A stretch of DNA of 64,000 nucleotides from Blastomyces gilchristii SLH14081 (lineage: Eukaryota > Ascomycota > Eurotiomycetes > Onygenales > Ajellomycetaceae): NCBI RefSeq assembly GCF_000003855.2, contig NW_003101670.1:210841-274840 (forward strand), in the 5' to 3' direction. Position numbers and translations under genes: made by a program. This document shows, piece after piece, positions 1-13,458 of this stretch. Within the stretch, counting starts at the first letter, position 1; each line of letters starts with the position of its first letter. The notes under the pieces were generated by a model. The model saw only the letters and a list, made by a program, of their open reading frames with translations, was not told the DNA's origin and ran no database searches.

Positions 1-489
1 ATTAGTTCTTTCTTTCAGAAGCAGTTCTCATCAGTCAAGAACTGCTGTTTCAGATAATACAGAACTCAGAGTTTAGGTCAGTTAATTATAGCTGACTCAT
101 TTTACAAGATATTATCAGTCATGATCACAGAGTCTCTCAACAAGAATATTCTCAATCTCTTACTCAAGCTTATTATCTTCTTCTATAATATCTGATGACT
201 GTCAGTCAGAAGTCAGTTGAGAAGAGAACAGATCAGTGACAGTGTGACAGAGTAAGCTTGTATGAAATACATTATAAATCTCTGATGATATGTTAAGACA
301 GTAGTTATGACTATCTAGAACTTCTATCACTTTATACTTAATATGACAGTAATCCAGTGTATGAGATGAATATATAATTTATATATTCTTAAGATTCAAT
401 CATATCAGATCTTCTATCTTATATTGTTCAATGAGATCTCAGTAAATATTGATTTGATTCTCTTGATCTTGTTTTACAGTTGTCATGAA

Positions 490-3400
490 GATCTCTGCTT
501 AATTACAGACATCTCAGAGCTTTGTTACTATATTATTAATAATCTGAATCAGACTGCAGAGGTTCAGTGTGAACTATGTAATCTCTAGAAGATTCAACAC
601 TTTCATATAATATCTGTGTATAAGAAAGAACAGACTTACACCTGTTGAAATAATATCTTGACTATTAATAGTGATCTCTGTGTGTAGAAGAAGATCATGT
701 CAATTATCTTATAAGTAGTTACAGAACTTATAAAGATAATTCTTCATAATTTGAATTATTCATTCTAACATATCATCAGTCTCAGAGTGATAGACAGTTG
801 ATAGACAGTGTGTAATCTTGAGAACTTAACAGATTCTTGTTCAGAGAGTGCTCATGAATTGACAGCTCTGATCTGATACTATAGATCTCAGTAATTCATG
901 CATCTGATAGAATGAGCTCTGTAGAAAAGCTTCAGTGACTTGTTTAGTATTCATCTTATTATAAGATTTCAATATTACATTTTTACTCAGTTAATTCACA
1001 ATGATCAGAATGTTTCTATAACTCTTACTCTTAGATAAATTGATAGTGAAGTCAATTACTACATCTCATCAGATTCTATCAGAAATATTGAGTGATTTCA
1101 ATAGATCTTTTCTACAGTTCTTTCATAAGATAATAGAAGAACAGTGATTACAGTTTCAGATAAAGTGTCTGATACTGTTTAATATTTCAGATTAGTAGAA
1201 CTCTTAGAAGATTATTCTATACAGTTATTCACAGTCTGAATAACTGATTATATATAAATCATGTATCTCTTGCATTATCTGAGTGTATAAGAGTTCAAAG
1301 TAAGAGACTCAGTGTTGTTCACAGAATTATAGAGTATTATTATCATTAATTAAACATTCTGAGATATCAGTTCTTATATATAGTTTTGAGAAAAATCAGA
1401 GTGCTTCTTGATATACTGCTTCAGTGAGAGTCTGAAGAAGTTCATTTATCTGAGCTGCTATATATCACAGTTTATTCAGTGTAGAGAAAATGAAGATATC
1501 AATGACAGTTCTAACTGAAGAAGCATATATAGTGTCATGAACTGTTTCATCTTGATTAACTAGTATCTTCAGGTTTAAGAGCCAGTGCTCTCAGTTCATT
1601 CAGTAAGTATCTGTTACATCAGATAATATATCTTACTCTCATTATAAGAGAGCATCTGTCATCAAGTTCTGACTATCAGAATGATAGTATATTGTAAAAT
1701 AAAAGTGACTTAAGAACTCAGATTATTACATCTATTATTCAGTGAGTTTATAAGTAGTTATGAAGTATTTAAGGTTCTTATGATTTGTGACTATCTTAAA
1801 TTTAAAGATACTTTAAAGTTCAGAGTTTTATTCTTCTAAACAGTGTATAATTATAAGAAGTTTCTTATTATAGATCTCATAATTGCATTTAGCAGAACTC
1901 AGTTTCTTAGATATAAAGATACATGATTGTAGAATATCTTTATTATTATATTACAATATCACTTCTTCTATTATATAGTCAGAGAAATCAGCTTTAACAA
2001 CTATCTTATAATCAGAATCAAATGTTATTAGCAGAGAAGTATTAATGAATATCTTCTTCATCTATATAAATACAGCTTCAGTATTCACTGATCATTGAAA
2101 TACTGAGTCTTTCTTAGTGAGATCTGTAAGTGATCTTATAATATCTGAGAAGTTTTATATAAATTGCTGATAGAAGTTAGTAAATCTGATAAAGCTTTGT
2201 ACATCTTTCACAGTATACAGAGCTTTTCATTCAAGAATGATAGAGACTTTCTCAGAATTCATTTGAATTCTCTTGTCAGCTTCTATAATAAAACCTAGAT
2301 ACTTGATACTCTTGACTTTAAAATCACACTTGTTAATATCTATTAATAGTTCTGCTTCTTGTAGCTGTTGTAATATCTTTCACATATACTCTTGATATTC
2401 TTTTCTGAATTCATTGATGAAGATGAGAATATTATCTAGATAAGTAGATACAAACTTATCAAAGAAATCTTGAAATGCTTAGTTAATATACTTCTGAAAT
2501 GTACTGAGAGCATTAGTCAGTTCAAAGAGTGTGACTATTCATTCAAAGAGATTATAATATATTCAGAATACTGTAAGTCATTCATCTTCTTCAGTGATAT
2601 AAATCTTATGAAATGTGGTGATAATATCTAGTTTTATAAATTATTAAGCTTGTCTGATCTGTGCTAGGGTTTCATTGATGAGAGATAAGAGATATTAATC
2701 TTTCTTTGTCAATCTGTTCAGATCTCAGTAGTTTACACAGAATTAGAGTTCTTCACCTGATCTCTTTACAAAGAGAATAGAAACTGCAGTGAAAGAGTTA
2801 CTAATATATATGAATTCTTTATTCAACAGATCATTGAGTGTCTTTTAAAGAAGAAGAAGTTCATTTCAGAACATATTATAAAGAGAGTCTTATAACAGTT
2901 CAAAGTTCTTATCATTCTTTTTCTCTAACTTGATACTGTGATTCACTTCAGAATCTTGTAAGAGAGATATATTCATAATATTATCTTATCAGAAGATATC
3001 TAGATATTCATGATATTATTAAGAAAGTTTCATACAAGAATCTGTTATTATAATACAGAATAATTTTTCTAGAATCTTTTTAATATCAGTCAGACTAATG
3101 AAATAGATTGATATATAATTCTGCTATCAGCAATTCTTTCAGTGACTTCTTTTTCTGAGTATTTTATAGATGTTAACAGAGATCTGTGTCAGATCAATAG
3201 TCTTATGAATATCATCTTTGTGAATTCTATCATTGTTAAAGAATATCAAGCTTCTGTTTCAAGTATTTAATAAGATGTCTTGTTCAGATAGTCAGACAAG
3301 TTCTAACATAAGATTGTAATTAAGATTATTAACTTCATATGTATAGACATCTTCATATTAATGTTCTTTCACATCTATAATTCACTTCACTATGTAACAG

Positions 3401-4753
3401 ATACAAATGTCTTTTAAATCATCAAATTCTGCAAGGAGTTGAGGTTTTGATAAAGAGATATGCTGAAGATTATGATATCTTATGACTGAAGATTTTATCA
3501 TTATATAGTGACATAGACCACTGTCTATTATAGCTTTCATATTATACATATTATCAATCACAGTAGATATAAGAATCACATTCATTATTATCTTCTCTTC
3601 AAATTATTATTATCTGATCTCTTCAAGCTTCTGTTTATGAATTTGAATAGAAGTTAATCTTTTCTCTGTTTCACTGAGACATTCTCATAGTTATCTTCTG
3701 AATCTTTCTCTAATATAACATGATTGATGCAGACAGATGCTGATTCATTCTTTGAACAAGAAGATGCTAATCTTCTCTTGAGTATGAAGATATATAGATT
3801 GATTGACAGTTGAAAGTAATATGTTCTGATCAGTTACAGTTGATGCACACTTCATATTAATATTGATCAGTGACTTCTTCAGAAGTGATCTCAGAGACTT
3901 AAAAGCCTGTTCAGACAGTGAAGACTCTTGCTTATATATAGACATTTGAGTCTATTCAATTCATGATATCTGCATCATTGTTATTCCTCAGTGCAGGTGT
4001 ATGAGTTACTGAAGTGTAATATCTTCTATCACTGTTCTGTATATTCTTGAGCTTGATAAGATAATCATTCATTGTCTGAAGCTGTGTGTAGAAGTCTTTA
4101 TAAGTCTGATCTTCATCTACACTTATAAGGGTCTGTAAGAGTTTGAAAGTTAATATCTTCTTGAGTATGCTAATCTTCATTTAATTCTCTCAAGATTAAT
4201 CACCTGCTTCTAGAATCTTGATGTTGAAGTCAGAGATGAATGTTATAAGAGAAGTGTTTCTCTATCAGATACTCTGTAATCAATCTAATACTTTCTGTTG
4301 TATGACAGTGTCTTGAAACAGAATATCAAGATATTTCATGATATTGTCAGATATTCCCAATACTGATTCATATGCTTTTATTCATGAATGAAACTTCTGT
4401 TTCATGTGATCTTTCAATTGTTCATTGATATATCAATCTTGATTAATTAATAAACTGATGACATCTTCATCTACACTTAGTTTCATGAGCATTTTCATTC
4501 TTCATGATGAGTAGAGAGTGAGATTGAAAGCATTGAAATATGTGAGAGCACTCAAGCATTCTTTCAGTGCTTTTATATTTGATTCTGTAGATGTTGAAAT
4601 TGCATGAATTAATTGTTGAATTTCTTTGTATTGAAGTTATTGAGTCACATACATATCTGCTATCTGTTGCTGTTATAATTTTAACATTGCTCAGAGCCAC
4701 TGTGATATTACATCTATGCTCACATTCAAGAGTTTCATATTATTATTAGACAT
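490..4753 (-). pseudogene. gag-pol remnant of G1 copy a
   Basis: Broken gag-pol of a Ty3/gypsy element. Gag starts at the ATG at 4753 (same context as copies b and c). The aspartic protease segment lies in an open stretch at 3382-3585 and keeps the active-site triplet as IIDSG. The reverse transcriptase catalytic box reads YLDN at 2431-2442 instead of YLDD. RNase H and an integrase core follow to about 490. Stops and substitutions follow C-to-T/G-to-A changes. By family knowledge the polyprotein would package and reverse-transcribe the element RNA in cytoplasmic particles. Here it is non-functional. The retained DSG motif is chance survival, not evidence of selection. Confidence 0.85.
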
Positions 4754-5025
4754 GATTATATCAATCATCAGATGTATGATATCTGTGAAATCTGAAGAAA
4801 TGTAATCATATTCTCATACATCTGAGTGTCAGAACTCTCAGGTCTTTCACTAATATTCTCTTATAAGATCTTTATTATGAAGTCAGAGCAACTGATGAGT
4901 AAGCTTCTATCTGAGAACTCAGTATCTGCTTAACTGTGTTTTCTCTTTCTTACATGTTGTTACATGTTTAGATATCTCTTAATGAATAATTGTTTCTAAT
5001 GAGGAGATGATAAACATTTTTATAG

Positions 5026-5334
5026 TGTAAGAGGCCTATGCTGAATAGATCAGTATAATATTAATAGGTCTTATATAACAAAGATAAAAATGTTAGAGAA
5101 GAAAAGAAAGAGAAAGTGTGAGAATTAGCAATCAAGGTGAATATTTATACACATGTGTGGTGGCATATGCAGTGGAGCTTCAGGGCGGAAGAATATACGC
5201 GTGTTTGTAGCAGCCGAGGATCAGCGATCGAGAATGGCCGAGAATCAGAGTGTACACATTTGAGAATGAAGTGATTGGAATCTGTGAAGTGTAATGAAAT
5301 AGTCTATATGATTGATCGGGCGCAGCCCGCCACA
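5026..5334 (-). repeat. G1 copy a 5' LTR (309 bp)
   Basis: Begins TGTAAGAGGCC and ends GCCCGCCACA on the plus strand, i.e. TG...CA termini on both strands. It is the same length as the LTRs at 18871-19179, 26222-26530 and 32109-32417. The end carries an inverted repeat, CGGGC-GCA-GCCCG. Confidence 0.9.
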
Positions 5335-6500
5335 ACTATCTATTAAATCTATTTCTAGATTTGAACTTCTCAATACACAAACACTACAAGCTTTACAGAC
5401 AAGCATGTAAGCAGTTTAATATCTCATTATTAATGAGAAATCTATGATTGAAATTCATCAACTCAGTTGAATTGATCAGATCTGTAAAGTAATATATCTC
5501 AAGAACTGTAATCTTTCTTTTAATGATTTCAGTGTCATTCTCATAGAAGATTTCTATCAGCTACTCTCTGTTTTGTAAAAACTGCTTTTCTTCAATAAGT
5601 AGTTGAATAATATTAATGATATTAGTGACTGCAATATATACTATAAGTTTGACAAGACTATTCAACTTACAGTTATCTGTTATTAGTAAGAAGTTAATTC
5701 AGAGATAGTCAGATTCTGTCAAGTTTTTAATAGTTTTTGTAAAAAAAAGATGATTATAGAGAATTAAAAGTTTCTTACTGACTGTATTCAGACAGTCATT
5801 TCTCATCAAGCATCTCATTTTACAGATACTATTTGACTCTATTCAATAAAGAATGCAGTTCATGTCTATAATCTTCATACTATTATGAAATCTCATCAAT
5901 CTGTCATTAATATCTATTCAGATAACAGTATTATAAAAAATACAGAATTATCTTCAGATATAATAGATAATCTGTATCAACTTCTTTCATTATTTATTAA
6001 CTGCTGAATCATGCTTACTGTCAATATCTGAACAGAATATAAGTTGATTAATGAAGCTCTGAGTTATATTCATAATATTGTATAAAGCTTATAAACTACT
6101 AATTCTCAAGAGAAGAGTCTCTTTGCACTACTCATGAAATTTGATAAGTATAATAGCTCAATATATGTATAATTTAACAGCTGCAGACTTGTTTCTATCT
6201 TTCACATCTATTATAAATTCACTCTTGAAAATCTTGTCTGTATCTGTATACAATTTCTCATAACTCTTGTCTATGTTATTACAGTTCATAAATTCCAAGA
6301 TCTATTACTTAATAAGATTATTCTGAATATTATTAAGAAGAACTTTGCAGCTGACTTGACTTATATTACTGTCTTATAAATGAAGTTCTATCAAGAATTG
6401 CTCTTTGAGAAGATATTTGATTATCACAGATTTTATAAAGATGAATTCAATATAATGAAAATGAGATATTTGAATGCAGAGAGACATGAATTGTAATATA
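5335..6500 (+). pseudogene. PIF1-like DNA helicase fragment (Helitron-type or free-standing)
   Basis: Plus-strand conceptual translation shows superfamily 1 PIF1/RecD helicase motifs despite many stops. A Walker B-like IINEKSM (DE changed to NE) is at about 5426-5448. Motif III as VILIEDFYQLLSVL (GDFYQLPPV in the family) is near 5534-5575. The C-terminal ITVHKFQDL and FAADLTYITV (family ITVHKSQGL and GLTYVAxSR) are at about 6278-6303 and 6343-6380. The N-terminal part with the Walker A motif is missing, because the G1 copy a LTR abuts at 5334 and the rest lies left of the window. Helitron RepHel proteins end in such a domain. No Rep/HUH motif is visible here, so a stand-alone PIF1-family gene cannot be excluded. 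Frame breaks and stops make it inactive. Confidence 0.75.
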
Positions 6501-7444
6501 TAAGTGATAATTACTAAGATCTATTATTACTTTACTAATTATCTACAGCTTATTACAGCTTTTATTACAGCTTCTTCACTCTCATCTCTTTCTTCAGTGT
6601 GTACAGATGTCTTTGACTTAACAATCTACTAATTCTTATTAGTAAGATACTCATTCTGTAACACACTATTCTCAAGCTTTGATAATCTATATAATACAGA
6701 TCTCAATAATTATAAGAATTCAAGAGTTTGAATACTGATTTTTTTTATAATAGTCACTCTGTAGATAATTATATATTCAAATATCAGTGAATCTATATCT
6801 ATAAAATATCAAGTGTTAATGAGTTAATATATAGCAAGTCAGTCACTCATATAAAATATAGTAGTAGTAGTCATAGATTGTAATCTTAATTAAGTCAAAT
6901 TATTAAATAATTGAATAATTAGTTGTTATAACAGTAGTAAGATTATATTCTCTCTTCTTAACAAGTCTGATTCAGATGATTTCATGTTTACTTTAATTAA
7001 TTAAGTAGAAGTTTAAGTAATAAGAGATTCTACAGTCTGAGCTATGAGAAAAATACAGATTAAGCAGAACTCATATTCTCTCTGTAAGTTGAGAAAAAGA
7101 GTCTGTTTATATAGCAGATCTAACAGTAGTATAGCTGTAATTATTAGAGACTACTCTATTACTATAGCTTTGAATTGAATGACTCAGTAGAAAGCTAACA
7201 ATGAGATTACTACAGTCAGAGATCACTGTTCTTTCTTTCTCTTATATATAAGCAGCTTCTGCTCTTTATCTGTCTATACTGCTGTTATTACAGTCTGTGA
7301 AAAGTTCACTGTTTATTCTTCTCATATCTTCAGTATCTCTCATTTCTCTGCTGCAGTCACTGAGTCATCTTCTGAGAGCTGAACAGCTCTAGCTGAGACT
7401 CTGATGAATAAACTGTCAGTAGAGACTGTTACTCTTCTTACACT
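6501..7444. other. Unassigned AT-rich decayed sequence
   Basis: About 0.95 kb between the helicase remnant and the first MITE. It has the same CG/CC/GG-poor composition as the rest of the island. I find no recognisable protein motif or long open frame. It may be the 3' part of the element carrying the helicase. Confidence 0.5.
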
Positions 7445-7949
7445 TAGACTGACTGTCAGAATCATGAATTTCGTGTTTGATCTCATTTGATCTGATCTTA
7501 TACATTTCTTAGCATGAATTCCGCTGAGACTAGCCATTAAAAAAACATGCAAAGTGACTATATATCAGATCTTAAAATGAAATCATGACTTGAAAAAAAT
7601 GAGAAAGTGATCTCATTTGATCTCATTTAGTTTCATTCTTGATATAAAGTTACTATTTTTAGACATTTTAAGGTTTTTTTAGACTATTTTTAATTTTTTA
7701 AAAAGTAATGCTTTTTAGTAACACTTAAATAAGATTTAAAGTTATTTAAAGCAATAAAAATAATTTAAATTGAGAAGTGGAAATCATGATCTCATTTAAA
7801 AAATGTGATAAGAGTAGACAGTAAGTCTCACTGAGACAGTATGAAACTACTATCTAATGTTAAAACTGTGTAATGAGATCAGTTGAATTGATAATGAGAC
7901 TATCAAAAAATCTGATCCTGGTCTCAGACACAGTCACACAGTCAGTCTA
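7445..7949 (+). mobile_element. hAT-like MITE, copy 1
   Basis: 505-bp non-autonomous element with termini TAGACTGACTG and CAGTCAGTCTA. It is homologous along its length to the copies at 31293-31798 and 35780-36285. The 8-bp flanks (CTTACACT left, TTATTATT right) do not match, so the right side may have shifted in the adjoining TTA microsatellite. It carries no coding capacity. The interior is more decayed (CC/GG lost) than in copy 2. Confidence 0.8.
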
Positions 7950-7976
7950 TTATTATTATTATTATTATTATTATTC
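7948..7976. repeat. (TTA)n microsatellite
   Basis: About nine TTA units directly beside MITE copy 1. On the minus strand this is (AAT)n lying just beyond the LINE's 3' end. Such simple-sequence 3' tails are typical of some LINEs, so it may be the LINE tail into or next to which the MITE inserted. Confidence 0.8.
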
Positions 7977-8339
7977 TTCAATTATAGATGTATGCAGTCA
8001 GAGACTATGACATCTACCTGAGAATCTTTAGTTCTCAGGGTTTTTTCTATATCTGTAAAGTTAACTATTATACATTCATCAATTTCAGATATATAAAATC
8101 AGAAAATTCCAGCTCAGAATACAAAAACTGTTTACAAATTACAGTATTTTAACATCTTCTGATACTTTGAACCTATTTGATAATATCATGACAAAGGAAA
8201 AGAGAATACAGTCTTAAAGATAGACACATTAAATAGATAGATAGAAAGAAATTGAAAGAAAAAGATAAAGTAAAGAGAGACTGTAATAAAACAAATTATT
8301 AAAAGATAGTATATAGCTGTTTTAACAGACTATATCTGA

Positions 8340-11300
8340 TTGATTTCCTCCTCTTCATATTCAGATATTTCTGAATTTAGCCATTTTCTTGTAGCTGCTT
8401 GAGTTTCTGATAGAAAGTCTATTAAGTATTTAATTCCTGTCTCAGTTGAGAATAAGAATCTCATATTTAATTGATTTAGATTATACTTCTCTTTCAATCT
8501 GACTCTGAGACTATTGTATAATGCACAGTGTATTACAATATACTCAGAATTCTCATTTGCATTGCAGAATGAGCATTCTATTGAGTTAAATCTATCATCA
8601 AATCTTTGTATATAAGATTTGAAATAGCCATGTTCTAGTTTCAGCTGTATTATAGATGAGAATATTTTCTTTTTACATTTAATTAAACAAGATTTTCACT
8701 TGAGTTTTGTTTCAAATCTTGAATAATGTATACTCTTCTTTTGTTTCTGCCAGCTTTTATTTCACTTGTCTAAATAAGATTCTTTTATTTTTCTCTTTAT
8801 AAAAGATCAGAACACAGTTTTTTGAATAGATCTGTTTAATTCTGCACTCTTTTTTACAGCTAAATCAGTCAATTCATTGCCATGAATATTCATATGAGCA
8901 GGAACTCAGTGTAGATAAATTATCAGCTTTGATATTCTTCTCTTTTGAATTTTTAAAACAGAGTTTAAGATCAGTTCAAGATTCATTTGATCATTATAAA
9001 TCTAACTATTTCTAAGTCTTTTCAAAGCAGCTTAACTATCAGAGAATATTCATGTCTCTTTCAAACTATTTCCTCTTTTATGAGATTTTATTTCAATGAG
9101 TTTGAAAGCTTTCACTATCACAAATAGTTCAGTATCAAAGACTTCAGATTTACAGTCTAAATTTCAGAAATCTGAGATACAATTGATATTATCTTCAGTA
9201 TAAGCAATATCTGCATCTAATCTATTCAAATTCTCATTTTTTAAGTCATCTGAATAAATCAGAATAGAGTCTTTTATATTGATTGTAGAAATTCTCTTCA
9301 AATGCTGTTCATATTCTTTCTCTTTAGATAGTTCACTTATTTGTAAGTCTATAAGAGATTCAAGCTTTTCTCTTCAGAGAGATAACTTCTCATGATCAAC
9401 TTTTTCAACATTTAAAGAAGAAAATTGATTTTTAATCAGAGAGCATAGTCTGTACAGTTGAGAAGACATTTTCTTTAAAGAATTATTTTCATTTCAATCA
9501 AGAAATCTATTTCAATTCAGTTCATTTCCAGAGTTAATTGATGAAAATGAAGAAGAGACTCTTTCTCTGATTATATAATTTAAGCTTATCTTTATAACTC
9601 TCAGAGTATAGTTTATACAGGTCTTTTCAAATCTAATAGCAGAAGAAGAAATTGAAGCTTCAATTTTCATTGCTTTAATAGAAGACAATTTGAATGCTCT
9701 CAGAATTCTTCTCAAGACTCTGTTTTACAGACTTTGAAAGAGTTCAGTGAAATTCTCTTGATTATTTCATTAAACTTGAACTTCATAATTAGCTACTGAT
9801 GTAATACAGGCTATATATAACTGTCTCATAGCCTGGAAGAATAGACCTCTCTCTGTATTTGATAGTCTGATTATGTTGTTTAATAGTCTTTCTGCCTTGA
9901 CAGTTCTTTGTTGAATGTGATATTTAAAATTCAACTTGAAGTTTAATCATACTTCTAATCATTTGACATTTACACTGAGTTTAATCTCTCTATTTAAAAG
10001 AGTTAGAGATAGTTCTTTCTCATTGAATTTAGAAAAGAAATGAATTAACTTAGTTTTATTCATATTAAATTGAATTTGATTGATATCTGCTTTAACAAAG
10101 ATTTTCTTTACAGCTTCTTCAATCACTTTCAAATTCTTTTTAATAGTTTTTAAGCTGTAGACTAGATCAATATTATTTACATAACTTGAAGATCACACTA
10201 TTCTTATATTTCTATTCTTGAATAGATATACAATGTATATTGTAAATAAAATGAGTGAGATTAGAGATTCTTATAATACTTCTATTTTTATCTCAGTCTT
10301 GTCTTATTTTATTTCATTAAAGAAAAGTTATATAATTCTTTTAGATATAAAACAGTTAACTCATTTTATTAGAGAAAGTGACAGTTTTAACATCTTCAAT
10401 GTCTGAATTAATTTTGACTTTGAAACATAATTAAATGCTTCTTTTATATCAATAAAAACTACAGTTAAGATCAGATCTTCATACTTTGCTATTTGAATAT
10501 CATGAATAACTGAGAGAACAGTGTTAATTACAGAACACTGTTTTCTATCTCTCATTTATTCACTGAATAAAAGAGAATTACTGATAGAGCTTATAAAAGA
10601 TAGTTGAGTAGCTATTATCTTTTCTAAAACCTTTTCTAGACAGTTTAATAGAGATATTACTCTATATAACTTAAGAATTAAAGTTTTTCTATTAGGTTTT
10701 GTAAGAATTACTTCAGTGACTTCTCTTCAGCATTCAGAATAATATTCATTTTTCAAGAGATTGAAAAAGAGCTTAAAATATTCATTCTTTAAGTAGAAGT
10801 ATATATTTTGAATAATTAAGTAATTAATTAAATCAGGCTCTGCAGCTGTTTTAACTGAACTTGAGAAGATAGCTGACTCTAATTCATCTTGAGTAAGATC
10901 AGATCATTCTCAGTTATTTTCATTAATATAGTTGAGAAGTAATATATTCTCTTTCTCTGAATCTGAATCTGATAAGTTTTGAAAGAGAGTTCTTATAAAA
11001 GCTTGACATTTTTTCTCAAAAGAGTTTGCTGTATATAATTCATTCTGAAACTCATATTCTAAGATTGGAAGTTTTACTATACTTCTTATTTTAGTGTAGT
11101 TAAAAGCTTTAAAAACTTTCTTTTCTTATGCTTCTTTAAGAAATTTATTTCAGCAGTCTGTTTTAGCTCTTTTAATATCTGAAAAATATTCATTTCTGAC
11201 AGCTTTGAACTCTTTATCAGAAATTATATCATTCTTTCAATCTCTTCTAGCAGTAGCTAATTGTTTTCTTTTAGATATGATATTCTCATTTCATCAAGAT

Positions 11301-12330
11301 TTTGAATACTCAGAAGACTTTCTCTTTGAAATATTATCTTTAACACTTGCTAGAATAATAGATGTAATAAGCTTCACTCTATTATTAAGCATTTCATTTG
11401 AGATATCTTGACCAGAATTTCAATATAGCTCACTCTGCCTTTCAGATTTTAACAGTTTTATACTTTCTTCAACTGCCTTTCAGTCAGCTTTTTCAAAGTT
11501 AAACTGATTAGAGAGAAGATGATTTTCACTCATTTATTTCTCACTCAGTTCAATATTAAATTGAATAATCTCATGATCTAATTCTAATGTCTTATTTAAA
11601 TCAATAAATCAGTTTATAAGTCTTTTTTTCATTAAATTTTATGATATGAAGATTAGATCTATAATAGATTTCTGTTTCATATCTTTTCTAAAGAATGTTT
11701 GTTGATCAGACTTGTTAACTAAATCTATTAAATGCTTAAAAATTCATTCAATCAGATTATCAGCTCTTACTGCTCTTTTACATTTTGAATTTTATCAGAG
11801 ATAATGTGCATTGAAATCTTCTACAATTATAGAGTTTCTTGATAAAGTTATGTTCAGAAACTCTCTATTAATTGTTCAGATATTATTATTTTTCTTCAAT
11901 AACTTTTCATTATAGATATTTATAAGCTGTATAGTATCAAACTCATTCTCTTTATCTATAATATCACTCATCAGAATATCAGAGTCAGATATGATATCAA
12001 ATCTTAGATTAAATTAATATCTTAATCTCTTTCTTTCATAGATCACTACTCTTGACTTTATCTCAGACTTTTGAGATATAAAGCAGTAGTAGCTTAAATG
12101 AGAAATGATATATTTTTACTCAGTATTAAAATTCAGCTTCTGAAGCAGTATAAAATTAACTTTTTATTCAAATGTAATTTGAAGACAAGAATAAATACAA
12201 TTTGAGTTTCTATTCACATTATTTTGAATAAATGTGATTTTTGAAGAGTTTTTAAACTTTTTTTATTGTTTTTATTGTATATTCATACTAAAAGAGAGTA
12301 GAGTAGAATCTAATCACTATTATCAGATAG
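8340..12330 (-). pseudogene. LINE ORF2 remnant: endonuclease, reverse transcriptase, RNase H
   Basis: Minus-strand translation gives the domain order of Tad1-clade ORF2. The endonuclease has IIVEDFNAHY near 11795-11830. The reverse transcriptase has VVFIDIKEAFNYVS (family FxDIxGAFDxV) in the open stretch 10361-10555, and the catalytic box degraded to YVNN at 10172-10183. RNase H has the acidic pattern IAYTEDN...DTELFVIVKAF...FSDS with AAL near 9020-9200. The residue before IFSDS is now TGA (from TGG) and the Q after DS is TAA (from CAA), which illustrates the mutation type. The enzyme would nick target DNA and prime reverse transcription there. Here it is inactive. Confidence 0.85.
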
Positions 12331-12582
12331 TAGATTATAACTATTCTGAAAAGTAGAAATCTTAACTGCTTGTATTATATCTAGTTTATCATCAGAGTCA
12401 TTTCTCAATTCTCTAATTTTAACAGAAGTTTGAGAATTCAAATTCTGTTTACATTTAGCTGAAGAATTGAAGTTTGAAGAGTTAAATAGTTGAGAGTTTC
12501 TTCTTTTTAAGCTTGCAGTTGTGAGTTTACTGACTTGACTATTCTCTTCAATTCTAGATTTGCTTTGAGCTTCATCTTTTCT

Positions 12583-12867
12583 TCAGTTCTTTTGAGTTCT
12601 TAAAGTAAACATACATTCTTTTGAGCTAGATACATGTTTTTCTTTGCAATTAGAGCATTTAAGCAGAGTATGTTGACATATTTCATCTCTTTTTAAGCAT
12701 ATTTCACATTCATGCTTACTAGTTTTGTGATCTCTGATATAGAATGCACATTTTGAGTCTCTGAAATAGAAGATTACAAAGTGTTCATATCTTTGACAGT
12801 TTGAATACTGTGTTTGAGCTTTGAGATTCATTCTTGAGTCTTTGTATTCATGAACTCTCATTTTCAA
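12583..12867 (-). pseudogene. LINE ORF1 zinc-knuckle segment
   Basis: A 94-residue open stretch rich in C and H: CQRYEHF, CAFYIRDH, HECEIC, CQHTLLKCSNC, H and C, spaced like the tandem CCHC knuckles at the C-terminus of Tad1-like ORF1 (gag-like) proteins, which bind element RNA. It is one surviving open piece of a longer frame. The N-terminal part lies at 34154-33925 and 19411-19180. Confidence 0.8.
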
Positions 12868-13458
12868 ATCTGCTACTCTTACTTCAGAGATCTTTGACTG
12901 TTTAAGTATCTTTGTATATACTAGAACAGAGGCATTTCTTCTACTTTATCTGAACTCAATTGAATTTAGCTATACAGGCTCTTTTCTCAGTTGAATAGAG
13001 TTGTATTCTTCTAATTTATTTTTGAGAAGTAGCATTCCTTCTTCACAGTCAAAAATTTCAACTGAAATATTATGAAGAATGAATTTGTCTCACTTTTCAT
13101 CTCTCTCAGATAGAATTGTTGTGTTTAACAAAGATTCTACTGCTGATTTTCAGAGATTCTCATTCTGAATAAGGAATTCTGCACTGAATTCAGATATTGT
13201 AGTCAGAATGATAGAGTTTCTAAAGAAGAATGACTCAATTGAAGCTATAACTGATTTTTGAACTTTAATATCAGTTATTAACTAAGAAAAGAACTGCTGA
13301 TTAATTTCATTTCTGATTCTGAAAATGAGATTTGAGTTTAGCTTGTTTCTTTGCAAGATATCCTGGTTTGAGACTTTGAGAATAAGTCTTCTATTTCTGA
13401 AGATTTGAAAGTTTTTCTTCTTTTGCATTTTTTTCTTCACTTTTCTATGAATAGAAGT

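Larger units (their letters stand above)
1..5334 (-). mobile_element. Ty3/gypsy chromovirus, G1 copy a (3' LTR outside window)
   Basis: Decayed LTR retrotransposon read on the minus strand. Its 5' LTR is at 5026-5334. The element runs leftward and the window starts within a base or two of its internal/3'-LTR junction, judged from copy c at 26222-32417. Order on the minus strand: gag from ATG at 4753, protease, reverse transcriptase, RNase H, integrase, and a chromodomain at about 45-175. The sequence aligns nearly end to end with the copies at 13459-19179 and 26222-32417. Many in-frame stops, mostly TGA and TAA, rule out autonomous activity. The flank right of the LTR begins ACTAT; the matching TSD would lie left of the window. 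The element is inserted in the PIF1-like helicase remnant that continues at 5335. Confidence 0.9.
7977..13458 (-). mobile_element. Tad1-like LINE, 3' segment (end of ORF1 and ORF2)
   Basis: Largest of three pieces of one non-LTR retrotransposon on the minus strand. The ORF1 zinc-knuckle region is at 12583-12867. It is followed by ORF2: an apurinic-type endonuclease (motif DFNAHY at 11801-11818), reverse transcriptase, RNase H and a C-terminal region near 8340-8560. A stretch without coding signal at 7977-8330 fits the 3' UTR. The 5' side is interrupted at 13458 by G1 copy b. The frame continues at 19180 across that insertion, and from 19411 to 33925 across G2 copy a. Many TGA and TAA stops show it is dead. 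Confidence 0.85.
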
